From NCBI GenBank assembly GCA_037833965.1, contig AP031353.1, forward strand, positions 7,504,501-7,568,500: a DNA stretch of 64,000 nucleotides. The letters are read 5' to 3'. Source of the DNA: Marchantia polymorpha subsp. ruderalis (lineage: Eukaryota > Streptophyta > Marchantiopsida > Marchantiales > Marchantiaceae). Of the stretch, positions 23,800 through 34,519 are shown one piece after another; position 1 is the first letter of the stretch, and every line of letters begins with the position of its first letter. The notes beneath the pieces were generated by a model, which saw only the letters and a program-made list of their open reading frames with translations, was not told the DNA's origin and did not search any database. Made by a program: the position numbers and the translations under genes.

Positions 23800-24543
23800 G
23801 GCCGGACGGACGGATAAAAATAGGCGGAAGGCGAAGCTGTGACGTCAGGGGAGATAAAGCAGAAGACCTCCGCGGGGCGTCCCGGGATCGCAGATGGGCG
23901 AACGGAGGGTCCAGCTGGGACGGGGTGCCAGCTGGCCTATGGCGGCTGGGCTCCGTGAGGCGAGTCCCGTCGGCGCTTATGTGGTACATAAGGTGCAGCT
24001 GCGGGGAGCGGGAGCGGGAGCTGGGTCGAGCGCGAGGTCGATGACTCCGCGGATGCTCCCGGCGAAAGAGAAAGGCTCTCCCGCTCGCGTGCCGGCGGTA
24101 CGTGGTGGCGACACCGCGGGTATGGCGAGCAGCGCCTCAGCTGCTTCTGGCCGATGCTGGTCGTAGCCCACATCCGCCTGGGGACGAGAACGAGCAGGCA
24201 GGCGGGCGTGACAAAAATAAAATTGCAATTGCGGTCGCTTGTGGCCGAGCTCGGTCGTCTCGCCTCGTCTCGATTTCGCGCATGCTATTTCTATCCTCGC
24301 ACGCTCGACAAACTTTGCGGCCCGTGCAACGACAATCGGGCAAAACCGAGTGAAAACCCGTGAATTTAATTTACTGCGGAGACTTCGTCAGAAGATAGAG
24401 CTAGAGCAGCAGAAGCAGCAGCAGGGGGAAGGTCAGTGGCAGGAGCAGAACGAGCGCAATTTTTTTCCAGCTCGAAGGGACCGTTCGGGTCAGGGCTAGT
24501 GACAGAAGAAGCAGCAGCTGCAGAAGGAGCAGCCACGGAGGAC
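23800..24543 (+). promoter_or_regulatory. GC-rich promoter and leader region of the DUF7796-type gene
   Basis: Composition rises sharply to GC- and CpG-rich between about 23800 and 24330, directly upstream of the host gene. It then becomes a purine-rich AGCAGCAGAAGCAGCAGCAGG-type tract near 24404-24428. No clear TATA box was seen. The frame immediately upstream of the ATG is open back to a GTG at 24436 but has no ATG, which supports translation starting at 24544. Confidence 0.4.
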
Positions 24544-26733
24544 ATGGCGTCGTCGAGATCGTTGAGAATCCATTGGGAGCGATGGTTCATATTCGTGATG
24601 CTGTGCTTCTTCGTAGGAATGCTCTACTGGGTGTCTCCCGTCAGAGAACTGCGTCAGTTGAGATGGAGAGTTGTTGGGTTGCATTACGACCAATCTATGG
24701 TTCCGTATAACGATTTTCCGCTCCTTCGTCCGGTACGTTCCTGTCCTTGCCTGCATCACAGTGGTGGCAGTGTGCTAAAAAATGAATGGTCGTCCTATTC
24801 CGCAGTGGAATGCTTTTTTCTCTGGCACTCAGAGCTTACTCAGGCTTCTTCGCATGAGCAGAATCATTTGCTTCGGGGCCTTCCAGGGCTTCATGACTGC
24901 AGCTTTTGCTCGAGCGATGAGGTGATTAGATAATTAAGTGGTTCGTAAGCAAATTTTATGTTAGTCCCGGAGATTGTTTAGCGATTCTAAGCTGAGACAT
25001 TTTGTGGGCGGTGCAGTCGGACAAGAAGAGAGTGGCAATCTGTTTGGTCGGGGGCGCGAGGGCGTTCGAGTTGACCGGCCCGAGTATCAAGCAGTACCTG
25101 TTGGACCCTTACGAGGATGCGGACGTGTTCGTGCATTCACCAGTCGACAAGGACGTGCATAAATTGACCTTGCTCGATGGCTTTCCTCATCTCGCAGCTA
25201 TACGGCTTTTCCACCCGAAGAGGATCAACGAGACCAAGATTGCCAGGGAGGTTCTGACTGCTCGAGGATCCCCCAATGGAATTCAGGTACAGATTCTTCG
25301 CCCTGTCTCCGTAGTCTGAATTTTCTCGTCTTATCAGGCCGGATGACAGGTCGGGGGTGCTCAGTCGTTCTGATCCTAAATTGCCTCTGTACTCCCGAGT
25401 TTGGCTTCGAAACGATGTGTCGGTGACATATTTCTTACAACAGTGGGACGTTCTACGCCCAAATTGCTCCGGGCTTTGTGGTAATGAATAGCTCTACCTT
25501 GCAGAGTAGTTGTACTCTGAAGCGTAATCCGCGGCATGATGACGCTGGCGCGTCATTCTCGTGCACCATGTCACACATATGCGTAGTCTTCACACTTCCG
25601 CGTGGCCATTTCGGTTTGCAAGAGCGAATCGAAGGATTTCGGTAGCTTTCTCATGATTCCACGAAACATATCCAATCGCGTCATTTTTTTTGATACGATT
25701 CGGACGTGCGGGTTTGCCCAGGCATTCATTCCTTGTTTGTCATGTTTTAGCTGGATTGCTAATACCCGAAAGCTTGGCCATGCTTTCGAGCATGATATCA
25801 TTGATCCAAGTTTTGAACTGAGCTGATACAGAAGACAGTTTGCCAGGGCTGCATTCGGTCGATGAGATGGCAAGTTCTACATAAGCTGTGGTCGCGCAGG
25901 TTGTTAGAAATTCACCCAACTCATGCTGATGAATGTTTGCAATTTTTCAACAGGGTCTCCTTCAGTACTTCCAGTTGGTGGAAGGTTGTCTCGACATGAT
26001 TCAGGCATACGAGCGTCTTCACGGATTCATGTACGCCTGGGTCATCAGGACGAGGGTGGATGGTTACTGGAACGCGGCCATGCCTCAGGTGGAATCCCTC
26101 GACAAGTCCTACTACTACGTGCCTCACGGATCCGGATACGGTGGCCTGAATGACAGATTGGGCGTGGGCACTCGCGAATTGAGTGCAATTGCGTTATCGA
26201 GGATGTCCCTGCTCCCGAAAATTCACGCTCTTGGCTACAGAGGGCTGTACTCGGAAACGGCCTTTCAGGCCCAGTTCACGTCCAGCAATGTGGAGGTGAA
26301 ATTCAGCACGTTCCCGTTCTGTGTCCTGAGCACTCGCAAGTACCCCTGGCCTCCGAAGGTTTACGGCGTGCCCGTCCTGTCCATAGGGAGCAAAGGGCCT
26401 CTAAATGGCGCCAAGTGCAGACCCTGCACGCCTTTGGCCGTCGGTCGACATGCCAGGGCCATTGTCAACGCCAGTAACAGATCTGTGGCTTGGGTCGGTC
26501 CCACGGAGGACCCCCAACTCTGCGACGCCAGAGACGATTGGGAAGGTCGGTGGGAAGGGATATTCGATGATATTTCAGGGCCCGACGCAGCTGACGCTCG
26601 GAAAAAAATCAGTTCCAGGACCTTCGACCAGTGTGTACAGGATGTAGAAGATTTTCAGCAGCAGTGGGAGGTGTGGGATGCCCCGTCGGCCGAAATTCTC
26701 TGTAGAGACATCGGCAAAGAGTCGAAAAGTTAA
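24544..26733 (+). CDS. Plant type II membrane protein, DUF7796 type (glycosyltransferase-like), three exons
   Basis: Exons 24544-24732, 25017-25286 and 25954-26733 join in phase 0 at GT-AG introns into 412 codons. Residues 1-12 are basic and cytosolic; residues 13-31 ('[20 protein letters not shown]') form a signal anchor, suggesting a Golgi or ER lumenal protein. The lumenal part has '[20 protein letters not shown]' at about 67-87, 'DVFVHSPVD' after it, and '[10 protein letters not shown]' at 183-192, a possible acidic metal or nucleotide-sugar site. A cysteine-containing C-terminal half follows ('[19 protein letters not shown]', '[10 protein letters not shown]'). I recognise the family as a plant domain of unknown function (DUF7796); a glycosyltransferase role is inferred from topology and motifs, not shown. 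The ATG at 24544 is the first in frame. Intact: no stops or odd splice sites. Confidence 0.88.
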
Positions 26734-28100
26734 ATGAGTAGGAGGAGGAAGAGGAGCAATATGTGGACACGCATCCTGGCAATTTTGTCCCTCTGAGTCG
26801 AAGTGTCCGACGCCTTTCTCTGTCGGACTGAGACTACAACTTCTATGAGGGCGCGATGCTTAATACTCAATTTCCGAGGTGCGGATTTGCGGTGGAAGGT
26901 GTGGGGCAACCGCCAGATGTAAATTTAAGTGAACTGGATTGGTTGTGCTCGCCAGCACCTGCTCGTAACCATGATTCTGAAGGTGTCGTGAAGAGCAGGT
27001 ATCGACCAACACGCCACGCAACGAACTGAAACTGAACGATAAATGAGCACATTTCGAGAGAACGAGGCTCGCAGCGTTTTTCAATAACCCAAAGATTGCT
27101 GCCTGTGTCCAAATCAACTTTTTCCTAGATCATTTCTCGGCCTGACAATTCACCGCTACATAGCTCCATGGGAGGATCAAGCGGGCCTAAACTAGTAGCT
27201 TTAGCTGTTACATATCTGTGCATAATGAGAGATGAGATATAATGAGAGAAAAGGCGAGAATTGATCAGTGCATATACATATGGGTGCGTCCTACGTGCTC
27301 TACTCATCCCGGGCATGTGAAAGTATGGTCGAAATTTCATCACCTGGATGCCCACTTTGGAGCAAGACGAGGATATAGTTAGCAACGAGAAACCGAAATT
27401 GGACCCAAAAGAGGCAAGTATAGCCACCGAGCCAGACCAGACCTGACTTGGAGACGATGATCTCCGTCTACTTCTCCAAAAATGATACCTGAGCATTGTC
27501 CTAGGTTGTCGGTGACGATGTATTCCCACCATTACAGTTGAGACAGGAAGGTGTGAATGCCCACTGCATGAAACAGGGGTGGAAATCGAGAGACTCAGGA
27601 GTGTTACATCACTAAACACCTGGTTTTCAATTACAGATTCGGCATAGATAGCTGAGTCCAGGCGCGAATATGGTATCAACACATGAGGGCAGATTATATC
27701 ACATAGATTGAAGTGGAGGAATTGTGTCAAGGAGTCTTCTACATACACGTGAATAAAATCTAGGACAAGAAGCTAACACAGCTGTTACATATCAAGGACG
27801 GTTTCTGTGTTGCTCAGTGGTGCTTGACAATGAGCGTCATTTGGTTTCCTGGCCTGACAGCGGGAGCTCGGTATGTGGTAAGTGGGCTCAAGATGCTGTA
27901 CAGAATGTTGTCAATTTGGTTCGATGCGTCGGTTGATGTGCAACCAGCACTGGCAAGTTGTGGTTAGATTTTTCCTGGTCAAGTTCACGTGACCAGCTGC
28001 ACAAACTAACTACCCTGTCCCCGACATTAATTGTCTCGTCTGTTTGTACTGAGGGGATTTGGATGTAAAGGCTTGAAGCAGGTACGTGCATGGCCTTTCT
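26734..28100. other. 3' flank of the DUF7796-type gene, with an unrecognised antisense frame
   Basis: An open frame of 207 codons lies on the minus strand at 27125-27748, and a 67-codon frame at 27888-28091. Neither shows a known motif; the longer one is Ser/His/Arg-rich and is probably a chance frame opposite the 3' flank of the gene. Nothing else is recognised. Confidence 0.3.
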
Positions 28101-29667
28101 ACAGTAAAATAATATTCGTACTTTACAATTGAACTATAATTCGGATCTTTGTCCACCCATAATCGGGTTTTCCCACCGTACATACAAGTGCGTTATTCCA
28201 TAATGTCATCTTTCGGAAGGCACAAGCAGGGAAACAAGTACAGGCAACATGAAACATGAAACCTACACATCTTCATACGGGTTCTTGGTTTGATGACACT
28301 TGAGATTGCATGGATTGACGAACGACCGAAACATTCCTCTTTTAAATGCTCATGCAAATTGTACTTTATCAGCGCGCAGAAGGTTTTCTATTCAATTTCA
28401 TGTGATTTTTAAAATTACTACTGGAATTTTTTTGCCTTATGATCACTGGTTCTAAATGGATCTACTAGCAGGTCAAGCCATAAGTTGTTGTTGGCATATA
28501 TGTAATTTTCACATTTGTGCATATATATACATCCAGAGTGTGTGTACATGAAGATCACTCTCTCAAGTTTTGCAATTTTCTCTACCAGATTACCAAGTTT
28601 CTTTTAATAATTCAAATTCCACAGAGTTTGTGTAAATTTCTGAGGTAAATTTTACTCTCACGCAAATTTTACTAAAAAGTTATTTTCAATATTTTTTGAA
28701 TTCTTGCTAAATTCTGTAACCATTCAGTTTATCAGAAAATGACATGCAACACTTTTGTGCAAACCTCATAGAATTTTTAAATATAATCAATCAAAAACTT
28801 GAGATGTGATATGTTCATTCACAATCTAATCCCAAAGATATGTATTAAGATAATTATTGAATATTGGTTTCATAGCTATTGTGTCAATTCTCTTGCAATT
28901 TGTTACAATGTTGTAGTACCTTGAAGCTAGTAAGTTGAAAATGATTGATTCAAAATAGTGTAAATTTTTTTCAACAAAAGAAAAATAACTTCTAAGATTT
29001 TTTTATATTCAAAACACTCACAATGCTCTTGAATTCCTTCAAAAGTAATTTTTTTGTAAAAAATCACAACAGTAAATTGAATTCTAACTTTGTTTCAACT
29101 TAATTGTATTAATTTACATTCAAAATCAAAAAAAAAAATTAAATTTCATTTCAAATAAAAATTTGTATCTTAATGATATCTAAAAATTATAAAAATGCAT
29201 AAAAATTCACAATTATTTAATTTTTTTTTTAGGTTTAAAATTAAACACTAACTTGATAATCAATATTTTTACATTTTTTGATAGAAATTCAAGTTTTTTT
29301 GTGTTTATTATGGATTTTTACTTTTACTTCTAATGTTAAGTTTTTTTCCTCTTTGAATTGCGAGAGTAATTTATTACAATAGTGAAGAAATGAATGCAAC
29401 ATTAAAAAAAGACATTTCAAATTCTATATAGGAATCACAAGGTGTTGTATAATCCAATTGCAAACACATTACACATCTAAAGAAGATAAATATGAATGAG
29501 TAAAAGTGTTATACTAATGTTGGTAGAAAAAATAAATCTAAAGTGATGAAGAGATCTGAAGAATTGAGAGTATGCTTGTTCAAAATTTGAACTTCAAAAG
29601 AACTCATGCATTGAGCTAAAGTATCAAAAAATAATCTTTAGATTTCAAAAAACACAAACAAAATTAA
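28100..29667. other. AT-rich intergenic sequence
   Basis: Very AT-rich with long T and A runs, no long frames, and no recognised elements before the old LTR fragment H. Confidence 0.5.
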
Positions 29668-29850
29668 ATCAAAATGACATTTGAGACCTTTAAAATTCTA
29701 AAACCTCCACTTGACTCTAAGTCAACTTTGGATTTAGTCTAATCAATGAAGTTTTTATTACTTAGTCAAAACAATCCAAAGTGTCATATAATCAAAGTCT
29801 TATAAACTTTGATAAAAGACAAAATGAAGTGTTCACTCAAATGTTCAAGA
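29668..29850 (-). repeat. Old solo LTR H (GNNC family), left part
   Basis: Diverged minus-orientation match to the middle of the family: the AAGTCAAC...TTAGTCTAATCAAT block, then the GATAAAAGACAAAATGAAGTG block. The LTR resumes at 37450-37610 beyond the copia insertion, so the copia element at 29851-37449 landed inside this LTR. The left boundary is uncertain. Confidence 0.7.
29846..29850. repeat. Target-site duplication AAGAG (left, copia)
   Basis: AAGAG here and at 37450-37454 flanks the copia element exactly at its LTR edges. Confidence 0.88.
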
Positions 29851-30100
29851 GTGTAAATGCAAAACACGCAAGAATCATCATGACACATTCAACAAACAAC
29901 GCAATCAACACGAGAGACCAAAGTATAACGTGATTCACCCTCAAGACCTACGTCCACGAGAAAATAACATTGTGATAGTATACTGTGAGTTATGTCTGGT
30001 AATACACAGACCCTTGGTATATATATCCAACACCAGTGACCAATTTCAATTATAAATAGCTAAATGTGAGATTACTCATTATCTGGAGTTATACTCAACA
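29851..30100 (-). repeat. 3' LTR of copia 29851-37449
   Basis: 250 bp, pairing with 37202-37449. It contains the plus-strand TATATATATCC core-promoter complement near 30020 and the conserved ACGTGATTCACCCTCAAGAC-CTACGTCCACG block at about 29928-29960. Confidence 0.85.
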
Positions 30101-30790
30101 TCTCCTTCTTAACTTGTGTTAAAAAATCTCAGTAAACTCTCTAATCTATATCATCACTCCGCAGAAAGTTTGAACGGAAATTTGACACAAGGTCACTCCC
30201 TAAACGAGAGTTAACTAGAACTAAGACGTAGCCATAATGGGTCAGAGTGTAACATATAGAGATAACTCAACACTCTTTCTCTTAACTTGAAAAGGAATCT
30301 CAGTAAACTCTCTAACCTATATTATTACTTAGCAGAAAGTTCTAGATGAAAACCAAATACAAGGTTCCTCTTGAAACGAGAGTTAACTAGAATTAAGTTG
30401 TAGCCATAACATGATAGAATAATAACATATAGAGATAACTCAAAAATCTACTCCTTAACACGTGATAAGAAATCTCAGTAAACTCTCTAACCTATATTAT
30501 TATTCCGCAGAAAGTTCTAGACGAAAAACTAACACAAGATCCCTCTTTACACAAGAGTTAACTAGAACTAAGTCGTAGCAATAACATGATAGAGTAATAA
30601 CATAAAGAGTTAACTAAAAGCATGCTAGCATAGAGGTAACATAAACATTGTCTCCTATATAATTACTCCGCGGGAAGTTCTAGAAAAAAATCTAATACAA
30701 GGCTTCTCTTTGAACCAGACTTAACTAGAACTAGTCATAACTATCATGGGATTGAGTAATTATGTAAAGATATAACTTAAGATATTATGC
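30101..30790. repeat. 170-175 bp tandem repeats in the copia 3' region
   Basis: Four diverged copies. The anchor CTCAGTAAACTCTCTAA occurs at about 30128, 30299 and 30474 (spacings 171 and 175 bp); a fourth unit without the anchor runs from about 30640. Each contains a CCGC(A/G)GGAAGTTCTAG-like segment and an AGAGTTAACTAGAACTAAG-like segment. A one-to-two-copy version occupies the same place (43194-43520) in the copia at 42932-51186, so this belongs to the element's 3' untranslated region. Confidence 0.8.
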
Positions 30791-30839
30791 TAGCAAACTC
30801 TACATGCGCTCCCATGCACAAATTGCATATTAGAATAGT

Positions 30840-30960
30840 GTCACCTGATAACTATCCTAAGAAACAACTTTGGTTAACACATCAGTTGGATTGAGTTTAC
30901 CGTCCATCTTGATTAGCTCAATCATGCTTTCAAGAATTCCACCAATATTTATGTTCTTTC
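30840..30960 (-). mobile_element. Copia pol C-terminal remnant
   Basis: On the minus strand the sequence encodes the end of copia RNase H ('IELIKMDGKLNPTDVLTK'-type), matching the better preserved copy at about 43580-43680. Confidence 0.7.
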
Positions 30961-30963
30961 TTG

Positions 30964-31135
30964 ATCTTTAATCATATAATGATCAAACTCTTCCACAACT
31001 ATATACCGTTGCTCAATTTGATCATTAATCATATAATGATCAAACTCTTCCACAACTATATACCGTTGCTCAATTTGATCATTAATCACTTAATGATCAT
31101 ACTTCTCCACAACTATATTCGTGAACAAAAATTTT
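30964..31135. repeat. 57-bp tandem repeat, about three copies
   Basis: The unit begins ATCATATAATGATCAAACTC and continues TTCCACAACTATATACCGTTGCTCAATTTG. Copies start at 30971, 31028 and 31085, an exact 57-bp period; the third is diverged. It corresponds to a single-copy segment near 46130-46160 in the other copia element, so the amplification happened within this copy or its lineage. Confidence 0.85.
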
Positions 31136-31259
31136 CATTTGTCAATATGGACACATGAGAAATATCTCCCTCTTTTAATGATTTGGAATCAATGAAAGAC
31201 TCATCTATACTGAAAAATACTTTACACTCTCAATCTATAACACTACTTTTGCCAAAGCA

Positions 31260-31527
31260 CTAGTCTGCACGTCACATGTAACCCACACTTGCGACCATGA
31301 CTCGCAAGTAATTGTGTCCGCGACTAATTGTCACACGTGACTACTCACCTTTTGATTGACTGTCATCCGTGATTGATTCTTCACCGTTGCCCGCAACTAA
31401 CTACGTTCGCAACTCACTATCATCGTCGTTCGACACTAACAACGCCCGCAACTAAGTGTCGACCGCGATCGTTGCCCGCAACTTAGCATCGCTAGTGACC
31501 GGTCATCACCGTCGCCCGCAATTGACC
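31260..31527. repeat. Degenerate GC-rich minisatellite in copia leader (left part)
   Basis: Irregular repeats of a CGTCGCCCGCAACTAAC-like word, interrupted by solo LTR B and continuing at 32329-32640. Similar irregular repeats occupy the equivalent place in the copia at 42932-51186 (48610-48830). Confidence 0.7.
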
Positions 31528-32328
31528 TGTAAGACCGGATATTGCATGTGTGAAATAAAACTAGAATTAGCCAAGGATTTAATCATGGTTATGATAGTTA
31601 TAACTAAATGTAGTTAGTTATGACTAAGTCTAGCTAGTTTAGCTATAATGTCTATACTTGGCGGAATAACTAGAGAAGTTTTAGAAGATTTGAGTGAGCA
31701 CTTCTATTTTATCTTGTACAAAAGTCTAGATTCCAAGAGAAAAGACTTTTTGATTTCATTTTTAGTTTTGATTGGTTTGACTAAGTAAATAGTACTCCAT
31801 TGGTTAGACTAAGTCTTATTTTGACTTACTGGATAGTGAAAGTTCTAGAAGTTGGAAAGGCACAAATGGCATGTCGCCACCTCAATCTAGGGATTAGTAA
31901 ACATCTAGAAGGTTTAGGAGGCCAATAGCACATATTGATAACTAGTCAACCTTATTATGGTTTATCTTTGTAAAAGTAAGTTAGATAGGAATTACCATTT
32001 TTTACTATGGTAAATTTTCAAGTAGTTTATATAGAGGGGTAGGGAAGAGCCTCTGAAGCAAGTTTGGAGAGTCATGTGTGAGGACTTGTTTCATGAACGA
32101 AGGAGTGAAGTTTTTGAGTATCTTGGAGTATCGACGTGTGTTTGAGTTTATGTGAATATAGTGATGTGAGGAGAGTTTGTGTGTGAGTTGGAGTGATATA
32201 TGGAGAGTTTGTGAGAGAATATGTTTGGGACATGAGTGTGAGGATGAATCCTAGTCTTCTAGAACCATGATGCGCTACCGCAAAGCCATCCGAGGTAAAC
32301 CTGAGTGAGAGTCAGCCCGGAGGTTGAA
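31528..32328 (+). repeat. Solo LTR copy B (GNNC family)
   Basis: 801 bp, TGTAAGACCGG...GGAGGTTGAA, flanked by GACC at 31524-31527 and 32329-32332. Closest to copy A. Inserted in the GC-rich repeat block of the copia element. Confidence 0.9.
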
Positions 32329-33085
32329 GACCGTCATCATCTCTCGCGATTGACCGTCTCCATGCCTACAACTATTGCCCGCGACTAGCCGTCACAATCG
32401 CCCGCAACAGTTGATTGCAACTTACTATCATCGTCAAATGCATGTTAATCTCGGTTGCTTTGCCTATCGTGGTTGCTCAATCGACCGCGGTTGCAACACA
32501 TACCTTGATTCTTTAGAACAACTATGATTGCACTTCTGCGCTTGCATTGTCTACCGCAATTCGCACAACCGATTATGATTACCCGCCTTCCACAATTACC
32601 CATCCAACTGTGGTTGCGCCATCACTGCTGTTGCCTACTGCAACCACGTTTAATATGAGGAATCACCATGCGATCTTACGTCTTGCGATCGACGGTCTCT
32701 CCGGTTTGATAATGCTTGGCCGCCTTGCCATTCGGGGACTGGCCACTTGATACTATTCCAGACACCGTCCGGTTTTGACGTTTGAGGGTTTGGCTCTCGG
32801 CCGCTTTGGTCTTCGCTCTTCCGTGTCACTTGGCCGCTCTGGTTGATCCTGCTGCGACCGCCGGCTGCCGCTTTCACTTAGCTGGAACTCTCTCCACATG
32901 CAGTGCGATAATTCCAGCTATTACCTCCGTTTCACAGGAAAGAGAGAGTGTCTACGGCTCTCTTTCTTCAAGAACTCTTAGCATTCAATTTATTGCTTCT
33001 GTAAATTGTGGAACTAGAACCTATCCACTATTTTCATAGCCCAATTGGACTTCAAGTAAATTTTAAATCTTTGCGATTTGCAAAG
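32329..33085. repeat. Degenerate GC-rich minisatellite (right part) and copia leader
   Basis: Continues the CCGCAACT/GGTTGC-type irregular repeats to about 32640, then GGCCGCTTTG and CCGCTCTGG words to about 32880. Sequence from 32900 to 33085 lacks features and abuts the CAAAG duplication of the 33086-35400 unit. Confidence 0.55.
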
Positions 33086-33219
33086 TGTAATAACCCACCA
33101 AAGGCTAAAACTGCAGTATGGTGGTAAAAAGATCGAACCCACAGGGACAGAGGCAACACACAGAGTAAAAAGTGTCACGTTTAACAGACTTTTGTAGAGT
33201 TTGAATTCTCAGGCGACTG

Positions 33220-34086
33220 TCACTCCCATTTCCGCTTTCGCGGAGCGCGCTCACTTCGACGTTCTTCTGCTGCTCTTGCTGGAGGCGGAGCCGGAGTTGG
33301 ACTGGCAGGTGCCTCGTCCGGATCCGTGTCTACTTTGGCCACCCGCAAGTATCTACCTGGATAACTCCGGGTCAGCAGCGGAAACCGTGTCCGCTCTGAA
33401 TTTGTCAAACATCCCATCGCCCGATAAAACACAATCAGGTAAGGCGAAAGATGATTGAGGGTTCCTCCTCTCTCTTCTTGCGCATGTTGGCGCGTCACCT
33501 TCCACAGGAGCCGTGCCCAATGAACTGGAGCTCCTGACAACACTAGCTCCACAAATCCTACTTGCCAACCATGCATGTAAGCGGTCTTGGTCGGCTGCAA
33601 TATCTGCAGCAATGCAGTCGCGACATTTCTCCTCAATCGATCTTTGTAATCCCGTGTCCGGAAACCGTTCTTGGGATGCATGGCAACTTTGAAAAGATCA
33701 TTGTAGGAGATTTCTTCCTCCTTGGACACCTTCACGCTATCGGCCTCGAAGAGGAGAAACCCTTCCTCGCCGGCACACCTGCCCAACACCTGCGCCCAGT
33801 CACAAATGTCCCACCTCTCTGGATGTGGGCGGAATCCGCGCGAGGACTTGTGTCTCTCCTGCAGATACTCGCGCACCATCTCCGGACATGTCCAGTTCCA
33901 TCCCCACAAGAGGAAATCGAGCTTCAGCCTTGTTAGCACATCTTGGAATGCGCGCAGACCAATCTGCGGCACTTTAAGTGGAGACACTCGCAGCTGGGGG
34001 ACCTTCGACATTGCGTTCCCTGCACACACAGACGTTCTCCCTTCCGCTCGCTCTCTCACAATCGCCGCTGCGCGTCGGCCGCTCAA
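33220..34086 (-). CDS. TE-borne protein of unknown function, intact ORF
   Basis: 288 codons from the first Met, or 263 from the inner Met at 34011 (start 'MSKVPQLRVSPLK'), which I prefer because the first 25 residues look like leader sequence. Order: a hydrophobic and aromatic N-terminal region ('LDFLLWGWNWTCPEMVREYL'), a charged middle ('RHKSSRGFRPHPERWDICDW'), a helical core ('RRNVATALLQILQPTKTAYM' and 'HWARLLWKVTRQHAQEERGG'), 'HLSPYLIVFYRAMGCLT', and a disordered Pro/Arg tail ending in the NLS-like 'APRKRKW'. No catalytic motif is evident. I recall many similar hypothetical proteins in liverwort gene sets, which fits a repeated, element-carried gene; this is unverified. No break seen. Function unknown; it might bind DNA or RNA given its basic tail. 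Confidence 0.7.
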   Translation of the reverse strand: MSGRRAAAIVRERAEGRTSVCAGNAMSKVPQLRVSPLKVPQIGLRAFQDVLTRLKLDFLLWGWNWTCPEMVREYLQERHKSSRGFRPHPERWDICDWAQVLGRCAGEEGFLLFEADSVKVSKEEEISYNDLFKVAMHPKNGFRTRDYKDRLRRNVATALLQILQPTKTAYMHGWQVGFVELVLSGAPVHWARLLWKVTRQHAQEERGGTLNHLSPYLIVFYRAMGCLTNSERTRFPLLTRSYPGRYLRVAKVDTDPDEAPASPTPAPPPARAAEERRSERAPRKRKWE

Positions 34087-34519
34087 ACACTGAATGCAAT
34101 CGCTCTCTCTTCTCTTGCGCGCTCAAGTTCGCTACTCGCAAATTCTCTGCAAGGTCTGTCAAGATCCTTGCGCAACTCGTCTCCGCACTCTCTCCTCTCA
34201 CTGCAGGTCTCTCCGCCCATGCGCGTAATCTTGGAAGCTGGAAATCGCAAAATCAAGAATGAGAGAATGAGACTGGAGAGCAGTCTTTTCTTCTCCGAAT
34301 TCAAGATCGTCCAACGTTCTTACTGGTTACAATTACGCAGCCGGCTATACGGCCTAACGGTTCGCCCTCGCATGCTCGAATTCACGTCTCCGCACTGCGC
34401 GCATTCGCATGCGTGAATGTTGAATTCTCCCGCCGCCATCGTCTTCCGAACTCGAGTTTCGGCGCCGTCTTCCGGACTCGAGTTCGCCGCAGTGTATGCG
34501 TCGACTATGTTGTCTTTTC

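Noticed and set aside
24436-24543. A 36-residue N-terminal extension of the DUF7796-type protein
   Set aside because: The frame is open upstream but begins at GTG; the first in-frame ATG is at 24544, immediately before the basic segment and signal anchor.
27125-27748. 207-codon minus-strand frame as a gene
   Set aside because: No motif, composition typical of a chance frame, and it lies antisense to the 3' flank of a host gene. It is noted only as part of that flank.
30964-31135. Regular 57-bp repeats as a CRISPR array or protein repeat gene
   Set aside because: They are head-to-tail copies of a copia linker segment; the open frame on the plus strand is antisense to the element and is a by-product of the multiple-of-three period.
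33110-33155. tRNA-like GATCGAACCCA sequence
   Set aside because: No cloverleaf could be drawn; the motif fits the start of an LTR-type element better.
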